Positions 17,219 to 28,101 of a DNA stretch of 64,000 bases are shown here, one piece after another. Positions within the stretch are counted from its first letter, which is position 1. Every line of letters begins with the position of its first letter. Position numbers and translations under genes: made by a program. The notes beneath the pieces were generated by a model, which was not told the DNA's origin, ran no database searches, and worked only from the letters and a program-made list of their open reading frames with translations. Source of the stretch: JANMDN01 sp031376285 (GTDB lineage: Bacteria; Actinomycetota; Thermoleophilia; Miltoncostaeales; Miltoncostaeaceae); the NCBI GenBank assembly GCA_031376285.1, contig JANMDN010000046.1, forward strand, positions 1 through 64,000. The letters run 5' to 3'.

Positions 17219-18904
17219 GTGTCGGAGCAGCAGTACATCTACTCGACCTACAAGATGACGAAGGCCTACGGGCCCGACAAGGTCGTGATCAAGGACATCT
17301 CGCTGTCCTTCATGCCGGGCGCCAAGATCGGCGTCCTCGGGGCAAACGGCGCCGGCAAGAGCACGCTCCTGAAGATCATGGCGGGGCTCGATCAACCGTC
17401 CTCAGGGCACGCGGCGCCCGCGCCAGGCACCCGGGTCGGCATCCTCCTCCAGGAGCCCCAGCTCGACGAAACCCTCGACGTCCGCGGCAACATCGACGTC
17501 GGCGTCGCCGACACGCGCGCACTGCTCACCCGCTTCAACGACCTCTCGACCAAACTCGGCGAAGGCCTGGGTGACGACGAGATGCAGACCGTCCTCGACG
17601 AGATGCAGACCGTCCAGGATGCCATCGACAGCGCCGATGCATGGGATCTTGACCGGCGAATCGACGTTGCGATGGACGCATTGAACGTCCCGCCCTCGGA
17701 TGCCAACATCGCGACGCTCTCGGGAGGCGAACGGCGTCGCGTCGCGCTGTGCCAGCTGCTTCTCTCCCATCCGGACCTGCTGCTTCTGGATGAGCCGACC
17801 AACCACCTCGACGCCGAGTCGGTCGCCTGGCTCGAGCGCTTCCTCGACGAGTACACCGGCACGGTGGTCGCCGTGACCCACGATCGCTACTTCCTCGACA
17901 ACGTCGCCGGCTGGATCCTCGAGCTCGACCGAGGTCAGGGCATTCCGTGGAAGGGCAACTACTCGTCGTGGCTTGAGCAGAAGACGCAACGAATGGCGGT
18001 CGAGGAGAAGCAGACCTCGGCCCGCCAACGCACGCTTCAGCGCGAGCTCGAATGGGTCCGTATGGCGCCCAAAGCCCGCCACGCCAAGAGCAAGGCTCGC
18101 GTGAACGCCTACAACGACCTCCTCGCCGAAGAGCAGAAGGCGACCCTCGGTCGGGTCGAGATCAGGATCCCGGACGCGCCACGCCTGGGCGATATCGTCG
18201 TCGAGGCAGAAGGGCTCGGCAAGGGATACGGCGACCGCATCCTCGTCGAGGATCTCTCCTTCTCGCTTCCGAAAGGCGGCATCGTCGGCGTGATCGGCCC
18301 GAACGGGGCCGGCAAAACGACCCTGTTTCGTATGATCGCCGGCCAGGAGACGCCCGACTCGGGGACACTCCGCCTCGGCGAGACGGTGCAGCTCGCCTAC
18401 GTCGATCAGAGCCGCGAGGACCTCGACCCGGCCAAGAATGTCTGGGAGGAGATCTCCGGCGGAAACGACACGATCATTCTCGGGCGCGACCAGGAGGTGC
18501 AGACGCGGGCCTACGTCGCCTCGTTCAACTTCCGGGGTGGCGATCAGCAAAAGCGCGTCGGCGATCTCTCCGGTGGGGAGCGAAACCGCGTCCACATGGC
18601 CAAGCTCCTCGCCTCCGGAGGCAACCTGCTCCTGCTCGACGAGCCGTCGAACGATCTCGACGTCGACACGCTGAGGGCGCTTGAGGACGGGCTCCTCAAC
18701 TTCTCGGGTTGCGCTGTTGTGATCAGCCACGATCGGTGGTTCCTTGACCGCATCGCGACGCACGTGCTCTCGTTCGAAGGTGACGGCCGCGTGGTCTGGT
18801 TCGAGGGGAACTACGCCGAGTACGAGGCCCACCGCAAGCGCACGCTCGGCGACGAGGCGAGCCGTCCGAAGCGCTTCAAGTACAAGCGCCTCACCGACGG
18901 GTAG
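17219..18904 (+). CDS. ettA: Energy-dependent translational throttle EttA (ABC-F)
   Basis: A 561-residue ABC-F protein with two ATPase halves and no membrane segment. First half: Walker A GANGAGKST, signature LSGGERRRVALC, Walker B LLLLDEPTNHLD. Second half: GPNGAGKTT, LSGGERNRVHMA, LLLLDEPSNDLD. The linker (about 240-310) has the basic P-site-interaction region KARHAKSKARVNAYNDL. EttA binds the ribosomal E site and gates elongation according to ATP/ADP. GTG 17219 has GGAG 8 nt upstream; the open frame further left is not conserved. The hairpin at 18934-18958 may end the transcript. Confidence 0.95.
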   Translation: MSEQQYIYSTYKMTKAYGPDKVVIKDISLSFMPGAKIGVLGANGAGKSTLLKIMAGLDQPSSGHAAPAPGTRVGILLQEPQLDETLDVRGNIDVGVADTRALLTRFNDLSTKLGEGLGDDEMQTVLDEMQTVQDAIDSADAWDLDRRIDVAMDALNVPPSDANIATLSGGERRRVALCQLLLSHPDLLLLDEPTNHLDAESVAWLERFLDEYTGTVVAVTHDRYFLDNVAGWILELDRGQGIPWKGNYSSWLEQKTQRMAVEEKQTSARQRTLQRELEWVRMAPKARHAKSKARVNAYNDLLAEEQKATLGRVEIRIPDAPRLGDIVVEAEGLGKGYGDRILVEDLSFSLPKGGIVGVIGPNGAGKTTLFRMIAGQETPDSGTLRLGETVQLAYVDQSREDLDPAKNVWEEISGGNDTIILGRDQEVQTRAYVASFNFRGGDQQKRVGDLSGGERNRVHMAKLLASGGNLLLLDEPSNDLDVDTLRALEDGLLNFSGCAVVISHDRWFLDRIATHVLSFEGDGRVVWFEGNYAEYEAHRKRTLGDEASRPKRFKYKRLTDG

Positions 18905-18933
18905 CCCACGATTGCGAGGTGCTTTCGGGCAGC

Positions 18934-18958
18934 GTCAGGCACCAGGTGGGTGTCTGAC
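18934..18958 (+). terminator. Hairpin after ettA
   Basis: Arms GTCAGGCACC and GGTGTCTGAC (10 bp with one G-T pair) enclose a 5-nt loop. The right arm can pair instead with CAGACAC at 18980-18986. No T-run follows, so it could be a terminator or a REP-like palindrome. Confidence 0.45.
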
Positions 18959-19019
18959 TGCGCTGCACGGACGTGGTGCCAGACACGGGCTACTGGTTGG
19001 CCGCTCGATGAGCTGGCAT

Positions 19020-19322
19020 TCAACCGTCGAGGTCGAACGCGGCTCGAATCGCGTCGGCCAGTTCGTCTTCTTGAGACTGCAGAAGAACCCCGATCTGTTG
19101 ACCGAGATCACCAACTGGGATGGTCACGATGTTGTCGCAACTCACGACCGAGTCCATGTCGAGGCCGTTCGCGACGCCGACGGGCACCTCGGTGGAGAGC
19201 CCGCGAACCTTCGTCGTAATCGTGGCGACAGTGAGACGAGTGAGATGGGGACGCACGACTTCACGCGTCAGGACAAGAACCGGTCGCATCCTGTCGAGCT
19301 CAGCCCGGTGAATCGGGCGCAT
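19020..19322 (-). CDS. mazF: MazF/PemK-family endoribonuclease toxin
   Basis: A 100-residue toxin with the actinobacterial MazF pattern RPVLVLTRE, TRLTVATITTKVRGLSTEV, then DSVVSCDNIVTIP and LGQQIG. These form the MazF/CcdB-like barrel and the RNA-cleavage site. The ATG overlaps the antitoxin stop by one base (TAATG at 19324-19320). The N-terminus is short but usual for this subgroup. MazF toxins cut single-stranded mRNA or rRNA at short motifs; the motif is not predictable here. Confidence 0.9.
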   Translation of the reverse strand: MRPIHRAELDRMRPVLVLTREVVRPHLTRLTVATITTKVRGLSTEVPVGVANGLDMDSVVSCDNIVTIPVGDLGQQIGVLLQSQEDELADAIRAAFDLDG

Positions 19323-19564
19323 TAGGGGAGATCGATGGGGAGGCGAGCCGCGTACTCCGCGAGGCGCTCCATATCGTCATCGTCGTCGTCCTTGCCGATC
19401 CGAGAGAGAATCTCCACGTCACGCGCCCCCACTGCGCGCCGACGCTCGCGTTCAAGGGCCCGCGTCATCACCGTGGCGCGGCTCTTCTCGGATCCTTGCG
19501 CAACCAAGTCGTCCATAAAGGCGACGAGGTCGTCAGGCAATCGAACGGCGACCTGTCGACTCAT
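19322..19564 (-). CDS. Ribbon-helix-helix antitoxin of the MazF pair
   Basis: An 80-residue antitoxin. The RHH N-terminus is MSRQVAVRLPDDLVAFMDDL, and the C-terminal tail is acidic (GKDDDDDDMERLAEYA). ATG 19564 is chosen because the family motif starts there and it lies in the operator palindrome; the open frame to 19654 is not conserved. TACCAT lies 6 nt upstream, so the mRNA is probably leaderless. It is coupled to the toxin by TAATG. Confidence 0.88.
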   Translation of the reverse strand: MSRQVAVRLPDDLVAFMDDLVAQGSEKSRATVMTRALERERRRAVGARDVEILSRIGKDDDDDDMERLAEYAARLPIDLP

Positions 19565-19588
19565 CCCACAATGGTACCACTTTGGGAT
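19563..19588 (-). promoter_or_regulatory. Operator palindrome over the -10 and start of the antitoxin-mazF pair
   Basis: A 26-bp dyad centred on GGTACC has outer arms ATCCCA and TGGGAT; two base pairs per arm do not match. It contains the -10 TACCAT (minus strand) and touches the ATG. This is the expected site of antitoxin autorepression. Confidence 0.7.
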
Positions 19589-19758
19589 CGCAGACGAATC
19601 CCGTTGCAGACGTCCTGAAACGTTGACCTCAGATCCGGCCGCAGCGGGCGGCAACGTGAAATGCCGGCAGGGTTCGGTCTGAATTTCGCGAAACGCCAGC
19701 CGAACGCTTGAAAGGTGTCCGCCGAGGTGGGCACCGCCAATCGACTGGAGGGGTAGTG

Positions 19759-21147
19759 ATGCAACACCGCATCAGAAGTGGCGCCAACCGGCGCAGCGCG
19801 CTTGCACGGGGGGCTGTGCTCGCGACAATCGGAGCCGCGGTCGCCGCCACGACGGCGGTGGGCCTGAACACCCTCACCCTGAAGACAACGGCTCCTGCGC
19901 TGAAGAACGGTGGGCTTCCGTCAGGGCTCTCGCTGGGTGGTGGGTCGGCCTGGTTTGTCAACTCCCTCGGCCCAGGCGTCGCCCAAATGAAGGCACTGAG
20001 CGACGGTACGCCGACGCTCGTTGCAGAAGACGCCTCAGGGGTCCGTCTCGGGGACCGTCCGATCGACACCACCTTTGACGGAGCGAACCTCTGGATTGCG
20101 CTCGACGGCGCGAAGGCGATCGCACGCCGCCGCGCGGATGGCTCGTACTCACGCGACGGTAGCCTGAAGGGTGCGGCCCGCCACATCTCGGCCGGCCAGC
20201 AGCTCGTCACCCCGGGCCAGTCGTCGAGTGTCATCTGGTTCACCGAGCCGAGCGTCGACACGATCGGCCGGATCACCCTCAGCGGTGATGTCGCAACGAT
20301 CAAGGAGTACACGCCGGACGGTCTTCGCGGCTTTGCGCCCGACATGATCGTGGGGCTTGCCAACGGCACCGCGATCGCGACGTCGGCCTCGTCGCCGCGG
20401 ATCGTGCGCCTCACACCAGGGGCAAACGACACCATGAACGTCGGTGACGTTGTCTGGGGTGGCACCACGCTTCCGGGTGGCCTCGCGGCCGATCGAAACA
20501 GCGTGGTCTGGTTCACGCAGCCGACCGGCGGCAAGGTCTGGCGCGCGTTCCCGAACAGCAACCAAGCCGTAGAGGCGACGAGCCTGACCGGGTTGATTCA
20601 GCCCGGCCCGATCGCGGTCGACGCCGGCAACGGGATTTGGATCGGGGATCTCGGCGCCAAGGCCATCGTGCGTGCGAACTCGAACGCGCAGCGGGTTCCC
20701 GGCACGGTTTCGTCACCGAACCCAACCGAGATCGAGGTCGACGGTACGGGCCGTAGCGCGGTGGTCTGGACTATCGATGGTGGGCAGGTCTCCCGCGGCA
20801 CGGTGGCTCGCCTCTCGACAGCGGTGGTTGCGGTGAGCGACACCAGCCTCGCGATTCGTCGCGGCAAGCCGGTCAAGCTGAGCGTCAACGCCAGCGAATC
20901 GGTGAACCTCCGGGTCTCGTTCCTGCGAAACGGCGTCCGCTGTGGGGCGACTGAACGCCTCGCAAACCAGGGTGCGGGGATCCTAACGTTCGGCATTCCC
21001 GCCTCGTGCGTGCCGAAGGGCAAGGCTGCCCTGAAGCCGGTGGTGTACCGACTGAACCTCCGAGCGGTCGACCTTGACGGCAACGTGACGAGCGCTCCGC
21101 GCGTCAGCCTGCTGGTCCGGGCCAAGCTCGTAAAGCCGGTCGCGTAG
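19759..21147 (+). CDS. Secreted beta-propeller protein (streptogramin-lyase-like)
   Basis: A 462-residue exported protein. A basic start is followed by a hydrophobic signal (ALARGAVLATIGAAVAATTAV). Repeated blades such as SLGGGSAWFVNSLG, DGANLWIALDG, SSVIWFTEPSVDTIGRI and NSVVWFTQPTGGKVWR resemble the Vgb/NHL seven-bladed propeller. The C-terminal about 90 residues form an Ig-like domain with two Cys. GGAGGGG precedes ATG 19759. The catalytic residues of virginiamycin B lyase cannot be confirmed, so only the fold is claimed. Two strong hairpins follow the stop. Confidence 0.8.
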   Translation: MQHRIRSGANRRSALARGAVLATIGAAVAATTAVGLNTLTLKTTAPALKNGGLPSGLSLGGGSAWFVNSLGPGVAQMKALSDGTPTLVAEDASGVRLGDRPIDTTFDGANLWIALDGAKAIARRRADGSYSRDGSLKGAARHISAGQQLVTPGQSSSVIWFTEPSVDTIGRITLSGDVATIKEYTPDGLRGFAPDMIVGLANGTAIATSASSPRIVRLTPGANDTMNVGDVVWGGTTLPGGLAADRNSVVWFTQPTGGKVWRAFPNSNQAVEATSLTGLIQPGPIAVDAGNGIWIGDLGAKAIVRANSNAQRVPGTVSSPNPTEIEVDGTGRSAVVWTIDGGQVSRGTVARLSTAVVAVSDTSLAIRRGKPVKLSVNASESVNLRVSFLRNGVRCGATERLANQGAGILTFGIPASCVPKGKAALKPVVYRLNLRAVDLDGNVTSAPRVSLLVRAKLVKPVA

Positions 21148-21152
21148 TCCCC

Positions 21153-21214
21153 GCACGTCCTCTCCGCAGGACGTGCATCGTGCGCCCCCGACGGCTTCGG
21201 CCCCGGGGGCGCAC
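21153..21214 (+). terminator. Double-hairpin terminator
   Basis: The first stem is GCACGTCCT / AGGACGTGC (21153-21176, 9 bp). The second is GTGCGCCCCCG / CGGGGGCGCAC (21180-21214, 11 bp), followed by CGCATTTTG. It lies directly after the propeller gene and before the acnA promoter, so it should insulate the two. Confidence 0.8.
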
Positions 21215-21220
21215 CGCATT

Positions 21221-21250
21221 TTGATTCGAAGCACACGGCTGAGGTAATCT
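21221..21250 (+). promoter_or_regulatory. Promoter of acnA
   Basis: TTGATT (21221-21226) and TAATCT (21245-21250) are separated by 18 bp. Transcription would begin near 21257, giving a leader of about 30 nt that carries the GGAGGAG site of acnA. Confidence 0.6.
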
Positions 21251-21286
21251 GGCGGGCCACACAATTCGTTGACGGAGGAGCCGCCT

Positions 21287-23983
<2,697 letters not shown>

Positions 23984-24154
23984 TTCCTGCCCGAGCGGTC
24001 CGTCGCGCGAACGTCGGCGCGGCGGACAGCACAGCGGCCCGGTCGTGTTGGGGATGTGCGGAAGCTGTCAGAAGTCGGGTGGGGCCCTGGACGCAAAGCG
24101 CGACCTCCCAAACGATGTGGCAGGTCCGGTCCCCGAGCTGGGAAGTCAACACCA

Positions 24155-25192
24155 TTGCGCCCTCGACGACGTTTCCTCGCAAGCATCTGCCTTGGCTCTG
24201 TCACCTTCGCAGTGGGGTCCGCGGGGGCCCAGCCGTTCGACCTTCGCGATGGGCAAGGCCGGGTGGTCCACTTCGACGCACCCGATGCGGCCTCGGCGCT
24301 CCAGCTCAACCAAACCGTCAACGCGCTAACCCACGGGCGCGAAGTCAGCACCGTCACGATCCGCGTCCTCAGCCCGGCCTTGGTCGCGGCGACCTGCGGG
24401 ACCGATGCGGCGGGGTGCTACCAGGCGACATCGCGCGGATCCTCCACGATCTTCGTGCCGACCGGTGGCCTCGGCCCGGACGTGCTCACCCACGAGTACG
24501 GCCATCACATCGAGCGATCGCGCCGAACGAGTTTCACGGCCTTGGGCAGCGGGATGCCGGCATGGTGGCGCACGCGCGGTGTGGACGGCCTATTGCAGGC
24601 GGGCCAGGTTGCCCGTGACTATTCGCTCGGCTGGGATCGATCGATCGCCGAGATCTACGCCGAGGACTTCGCCGTTCTGAACGGTTCGAACCGCCGGTGG
24701 CGGATGCAAGTCGGGATCCCGGGGCCCGAGATCCTCGCGGCGCTCCGCACCGACCTGGCGGGCGCCGCTCCCACACCGCCTACGCCCGGGCCCGCGGGAA
24801 CGCCTGCCGTCTCACCCCAACCGGCGACGGGCGGCGCGCCCGCTGCCGGACCCGCCGGATCAGCCTCCCCTGCGCGGAGGTCGATGGAGGTGCGAACGCG
24901 TGGTCTGCTGGCCCCTGGGCATCGCAGGTTGCTTCCGTTCACCGTCCCGGGCCCGGGCAACGGCATCGTCGTCGGGATTCGCCTGGCCGGAAGGAACCAA
25001 CGCGCGTCCGCGCGCGCCGACATCCGCTGCGCGGGCAAGGCCCTCGGCGGGAAGGCCGGCCAGATCAAGCGCCCGATCTCCTTTCGCATTCCGGGACCGG
25101 GAGCCGCGAACTGCGTCCTCGTGGTGAGTCGGGCCTCCGCGCCGGTCGGCTTCAGCGCCACGATACGGGTCACCCCGCCATCGTCAGCATGA
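24155..25192 (+). CDS. Secreted putative zinc metallopeptidase (HExxH)
   Basis: A 345-residue exported protein. Starting at TTG 24155 gives a clean signal peptide (RPRRRFLASICLGSVTFAVG, cleaved near SAGA); GGGAAG lies about 10 nt upstream. A longer frame from GTG 24056 has no signal-like start. The catalytic motif HEYGHHIE is in the middle, with a downstream acidic region WDRSIAEIYAEDFAVL that may supply the third ligand Glu, as in gluzincins. A Pro/Ala/Gly linker (about 215-255) joins a C-terminal beta domain with two Cys. The substrate is unknown. Confidence 0.75.
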   Translation: MRPRRRFLASICLGSVTFAVGSAGAQPFDLRDGQGRVVHFDAPDAASALQLNQTVNALTHGREVSTVTIRVLSPALVAATCGTDAAGCYQATSRGSSTIFVPTGGLGPDVLTHEYGHHIERSRRTSFTALGSGMPAWWRTRGVDGLLQAGQVARDYSLGWDRSIAEIYAEDFAVLNGSNRRWRMQVGIPGPEILAALRTDLAGAAPTPPTPGPAGTPAVSPQPATGGAPAAGPAGSASPARRSMEVRTRGLLAPGHRRLLPFTVPGPGNGIVVGIRLAGRNQRASARADIRCAGKALGGKAGQIKRPISFRIPGPGAANCVLVVSRASAPVGFSATIRVTPPSSA

Positions 25193-25319
25193 GGGGAGAA
25201 CGCGGGTGGACCGGACCCCCCTCAGCCCGCGTCGCCCCCGATCCGCTACCGTTTTACCAAGTTCGACGAGGGCCCGGAGCCAGCCGTGCACGAGGCCAAA
25301 CTTGACGCGGGAGCGCCCA

Positions 25320-26051
25320 ATGCCGGTAGCAGATGTCTCTGTTCGTCCCCGTAGCCGCCGCGGTTTCGCGATTCTGATGGGATCGCTCGTGACGCTCGGT
25401 GCGGCCTCAGGGGCGGTCGGCGCGCCGGCTCCCACGAAGACGCAGACGGCGGAGGTTCTCTATCCGGTGGCGGCTCGAAAGGCTCCCAACGCGTCGAGTG
25501 CGAAGGCCGTCCAGCTCGTCCACTACACCGCGTTCTCGCGTGGACCGAACCTGCTCATGGTGACCGGCACGAAGCTCGACGACGAAGGCAAGATCGCCTG
25601 GGTGCAGGTCCAGCTTCCTGGGCGTCCGAACGGGCGGCGGGCGTGGGTGCCACGCGAGGCGGTGCTCCTCGAGACCACGCGCTACCGCGTTCGTGTCCGT
25701 GTCAAAAGCCGCAAAGTCGAGCTCCTTAGGGGCGGGAAAGTCGTGAAGTCCTTCGGCGCCGCCGTCGGGACCGGTGGCACGCCGACGCCCCTCGGCAAGT
25801 GGGCCATTCGGGACGTGTTCCCGGCCCCTGGGAGCCCACTCGGTCCGAAGATCCTCGTACTGACGGCAAACAGCACCGTGCTCAAAACCTTCGCCGGGGG
25901 CAAGGGCGAGGTCGCGATCCACGGCTGGCCCGACTCGAGCGTGCTCGGCAAGGCCGTCAGCCACGGGTGCGTTCGCCTGAGCCAAAGTTCCGTCGCACAG
26001 ATCTCCAGCAAGGTCGGCGCGGGAACACCGGTGGACGTCGTCAACACCTGA
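25320..26051 (+). CDS. L,D-transpeptidase (YkuD) of the cell envelope
   Basis: A 243-residue exported enzyme that should cross-link peptidoglycan by 3-3 bonds or attach proteins. It has a twin-Arg-like basic start and hydrophobic signal (residues about 14-38), an SH3-like region, then YkuD with GTGGTPTPLGKW, VAIHGW and the catalytic SHGCVRLS. ATG 25320 has GGGAG 7 nt upstream. A second YkuD protein lies at 42874-43743. An upstream TACCGT near 25247 may be its -10. Confidence 0.9.
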   Translation: MPVADVSVRPRSRRGFAILMGSLVTLGAASGAVGAPAPTKTQTAEVLYPVAARKAPNASSAKAVQLVHYTAFSRGPNLLMVTGTKLDDEGKIAWVQVQLPGRPNGRRAWVPREAVLLETTRYRVRVRVKSRKVELLRGGKVVKSFGAAVGTGGTPTPLGKWAIRDVFPAPGSPLGPKILVLTANSTVLKTFAGGKGEVAIHGWPDSSVLGKAVSHGCVRLSQSSVAQISSKVGAGTPVDVVNT

Positions 26052-26171
26052 GACCAGCCGGCGGGCTCCCGTTTGGCTGCGGGCGCCGAAATATTGATTT
26101 GAGCGAATCGGGCGTTTCGGGCGCACCGATCGATGCCGTGCTTTTCGGGTTTCGTCCTATCGTGGCCCTCC

Positions 26172-27332
26172 ATGACGACGAGCGCGCACCTCCCCACCGA
26201 AACGTCCACCGCGAAGCCTTGGGGCTACGCCGTTCCGACACCGGAGGGGTATGCCGCGTTTGTGCCGCTGCCCGCCCCCCGAGATCTGAACCTCGGCCTC
26301 GACGTGCTTCGTCAGCTCGACCGGGCGACCTACCGGTTGGGGATGCTGAGCGGCCTTGCCGCGAATCATCCGTTGGCGGGGATCGTGAGCGATATCGTGC
26401 TTCGCCGGGAGGCACTCGCAAGCGTCCGGATGTCCGACATGTCGGCGACGACGGTCGACCTGGCATCGGTCGAGGCGGAGATCCCGAGCGCGGAACGCTC
26501 GATCGGCGCGCTCGAAGTTGCGAACTATGTCGCCGCTTACCGCCTCGGGACGCAGCGCCTCGCAACGATGAGCCTCTCGCGCCGACTCCTCGGCGAGCTG
26601 CACGAACGCCTCCTCGCCGGCTCGGCCGACCACGAGGGCAGCGCGGGCCGCCCTCGAAACGACCAGACGTGGGTCGGGGGCTCCTCCGGTCACGAGGCGG
26701 TCTTCGTCCCGCCTCCGGTTCCGGAGATGACGACGCTGCTCGACGACCTGGACCGCTTCGTTCAGGACAACAACCTCCCTGCGCTCATCCAGGCTGCGGT
26801 AATCCATTTCCAGATCGAGGCGATCCGCCCATTCGACGACGGGAACGGTCGCCTGTCGCGCCTCGCCGTGCCGCTCGTGCTGAACTGGCGCGGGGTGCTT
26901 CCGCATCCACTCCTTTCGATCTCCCCCTTCTTGGCGACGCGCCGCGAGGAGTATGAGCACCGGCTGATGGAGGTTTGCGCCCACAGCGACTGGGCCGGTT
27001 GGATCCGCTTCTTCCTCGACGGCGTGATGGCGCAGGCCGAGAAGATCGCCGATCTGGTGAACGATGTCGCCGCCCTTCACGGGAAGTACGACACCTCGAT
27101 GGACCGTCGGGGCGTGCCGAAGGCCGTCCCCAAGCTGATCGACCTGCTCTTTGCGACGCCGGTCGTGTCGACCTCGTTCGTGCAGCGCGAACTCGGCATC
27201 TCACTCGCAACGGCGCGCGCGTCGATCGCGACGTTGCAGGATCTGAAGATCCTCACGGAGATGCCCGCCCGCGGCCGTTCGAAGGCATACCGAGCCAACG
27301 GCATCATCGAACTGCTTGACCGGGAGCGGTAG
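26172..27332 (+). CDS. Fic-family protein lacking the catalytic histidine
   Basis: A 386-residue Fic protein. The Fic motif reads IRPFDDGNGRLSR (218-230); the canonical His of HPFxDGNGR is Arg219 (CGC at 26826-26828, one base from CAC). The inhibitory (S/T)xxxE(G/N) motif expected near ALAS is SVRMSD (84-89), so Glu and Gly are missing too. A winged-helix C-terminus (about 310-386, TSFVQRELGISLATARASI) suggests DNA binding. AMPylation looks unlikely; a scaffold or regulator role is inference. TATCGT lies 8 nt before ATG 26172. Compare the intact Fic at 30760. Confidence 0.85.
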   Translation: MTTSAHLPTETSTAKPWGYAVPTPEGYAAFVPLPAPRDLNLGLDVLRQLDRATYRLGMLSGLAANHPLAGIVSDIVLRREALASVRMSDMSATTVDLASVEAEIPSAERSIGALEVANYVAAYRLGTQRLATMSLSRRLLGELHERLLAGSADHEGSAGRPRNDQTWVGGSSGHEAVFVPPPVPEMTTLLDDLDRFVQDNNLPALIQAAVIHFQIEAIRPFDDGNGRLSRLAVPLVLNWRGVLPHPLLSISPFLATRREEYEHRLMEVCAHSDWAGWIRFFLDGVMAQAEKIADLVNDVAALHGKYDTSMDRRGVPKAVPKLIDLLFATPVVSTSFVQRELGISLATARASIATLQDLKILTEMPARGRSKAYRANGIIELLDRER

Positions 27333-27388
27333 GGCAACTGGGAGCGCGTCGAGCCGCGGCCGAACGCCGCGACCCACAACCACATCAG

Positions 27389-27410
27389 TGATGCGGTACC
27401 TTACGTATCA
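27389..27410 (+). promoter_or_regulatory. Promoter/operator of the vapBC pair
   Basis: TACCTT (27397-27402) lies 7 nt before the vapB ATG. It is flanked by imperfect arms TGATGCG (27389-27395) and CGTATCA (27404-27410), the latter running into the start codon. This fits leaderless transcription with autorepression. Confidence 0.6.
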
Positions 27411-27652
27411 TGCGCACCACTGTTTCGATTGACGACGATGTTGCGGCTCTTCTTGAGGCCGAGCGCAAACGTGCGGGCGAGACATTTCGGGAGACTCTGA
27501 ACCGCTTGCTGCGTCGCGCGGTTCGAACGAACACTGGTACTCCGCCACCGTTACCATTGCTGCCAGGCGAGCTGCTGGTTGACATCAGTGACGTCTCGGC
27601 GGTCGTGACCGAACTCGACGACGACAAAGACCGCTCATCGGGTCTCTACTGA
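27410..27652 (+). CDS. vapB: Ribbon-helix-helix antitoxin VapB
   Basis: An 80-residue antitoxin starting MRTTVSIDDDVAALLEAERK, an RHH DNA-binding segment. A Pro-rich linker and a tail (LLVDISDVSAVVTELDDD) follow, typical of toxin-binding ends. It ends Leu-Tyr-stop, with the stop overlapped by the toxin CTG (CTGA 27649-27652). Confidence 0.88.
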   Translation: MRTTVSIDDDVAALLEAERKRAGETFRETLNRLLRRAVRTNTGTPPPLPLLPGELLVDISDVSAVVTELDDDKDRSSGLY

Positions 27653-28101
27653 GCATCCTGGTCGACACAAACCTTCTGGTCTATGCGGCACTCCCCGGAT
27701 CTCCCGAGCATGAACCGGCCAGGCGCTGGCTCGAGGCCCGCTTTGCGGATGAGGACTCATTCGTCGGCCTCTGCTGGCCGACGCTGTACTCGTTGACTCG
27801 CCTGGTCTCAAGTCGAAGAATGCTCGGGGACCTGGCCGTTCGGGTTGTGGACGCGTGGGCAGTCGCCGACGCGTATCGGCGGCAGTCAGCCGTGCGGATG
27901 ATCGAGACCGGGGACGCTCACCCGCGTATCGCGATGGAACTGATGGCGACGCCGGGCCTCGGGAGCCAAGATGTTCCCGACGTCCAGCTTGCGGCGCTGG
28001 CAATCGAGCATGGCTTGACCCTCTGCAGCCACGACCGCGGCTTCGCGCGGTTTTCCGGCCTACGCCTGCTGGATCCGCTCGAGACCGGACAACCCGACTA
28101 A
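27649..28101 (+). CDS. vapC: PIN-domain toxin VapC with a CTG start
   Basis: A 150-residue PIN RNase. The catalytic N-terminus SILVDTNLLVYAALPGSPEH is present only if translation begins at or next to CTG 27649; the first ATG/GTG/TTG in frame (TTG 27793) would cut off the first Asp. Later motifs are LCWPTLYSL, SQDVPDVQLAALA and LCSHDRGFARF, giving the remaining acidic residues. CTG overlaps the antitoxin TGA, so it is probably reached by terminating ribosomes. Its 3' end overlaps that of suhB by 4 bases, convergently. Confidence 0.87.
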   Translation: MSILVDTNLLVYAALPGSPEHEPARRWLEARFADEDSFVGLCWPTLYSLTRLVSSRRMLGDLAVRVVDAWAVADAYRRQSAVRMIETGDAHPRIAMELMATPGLGSQDVPDVQLAALAIEHGLTLCSHDRGFARFSGLRLLDPLETGQPD

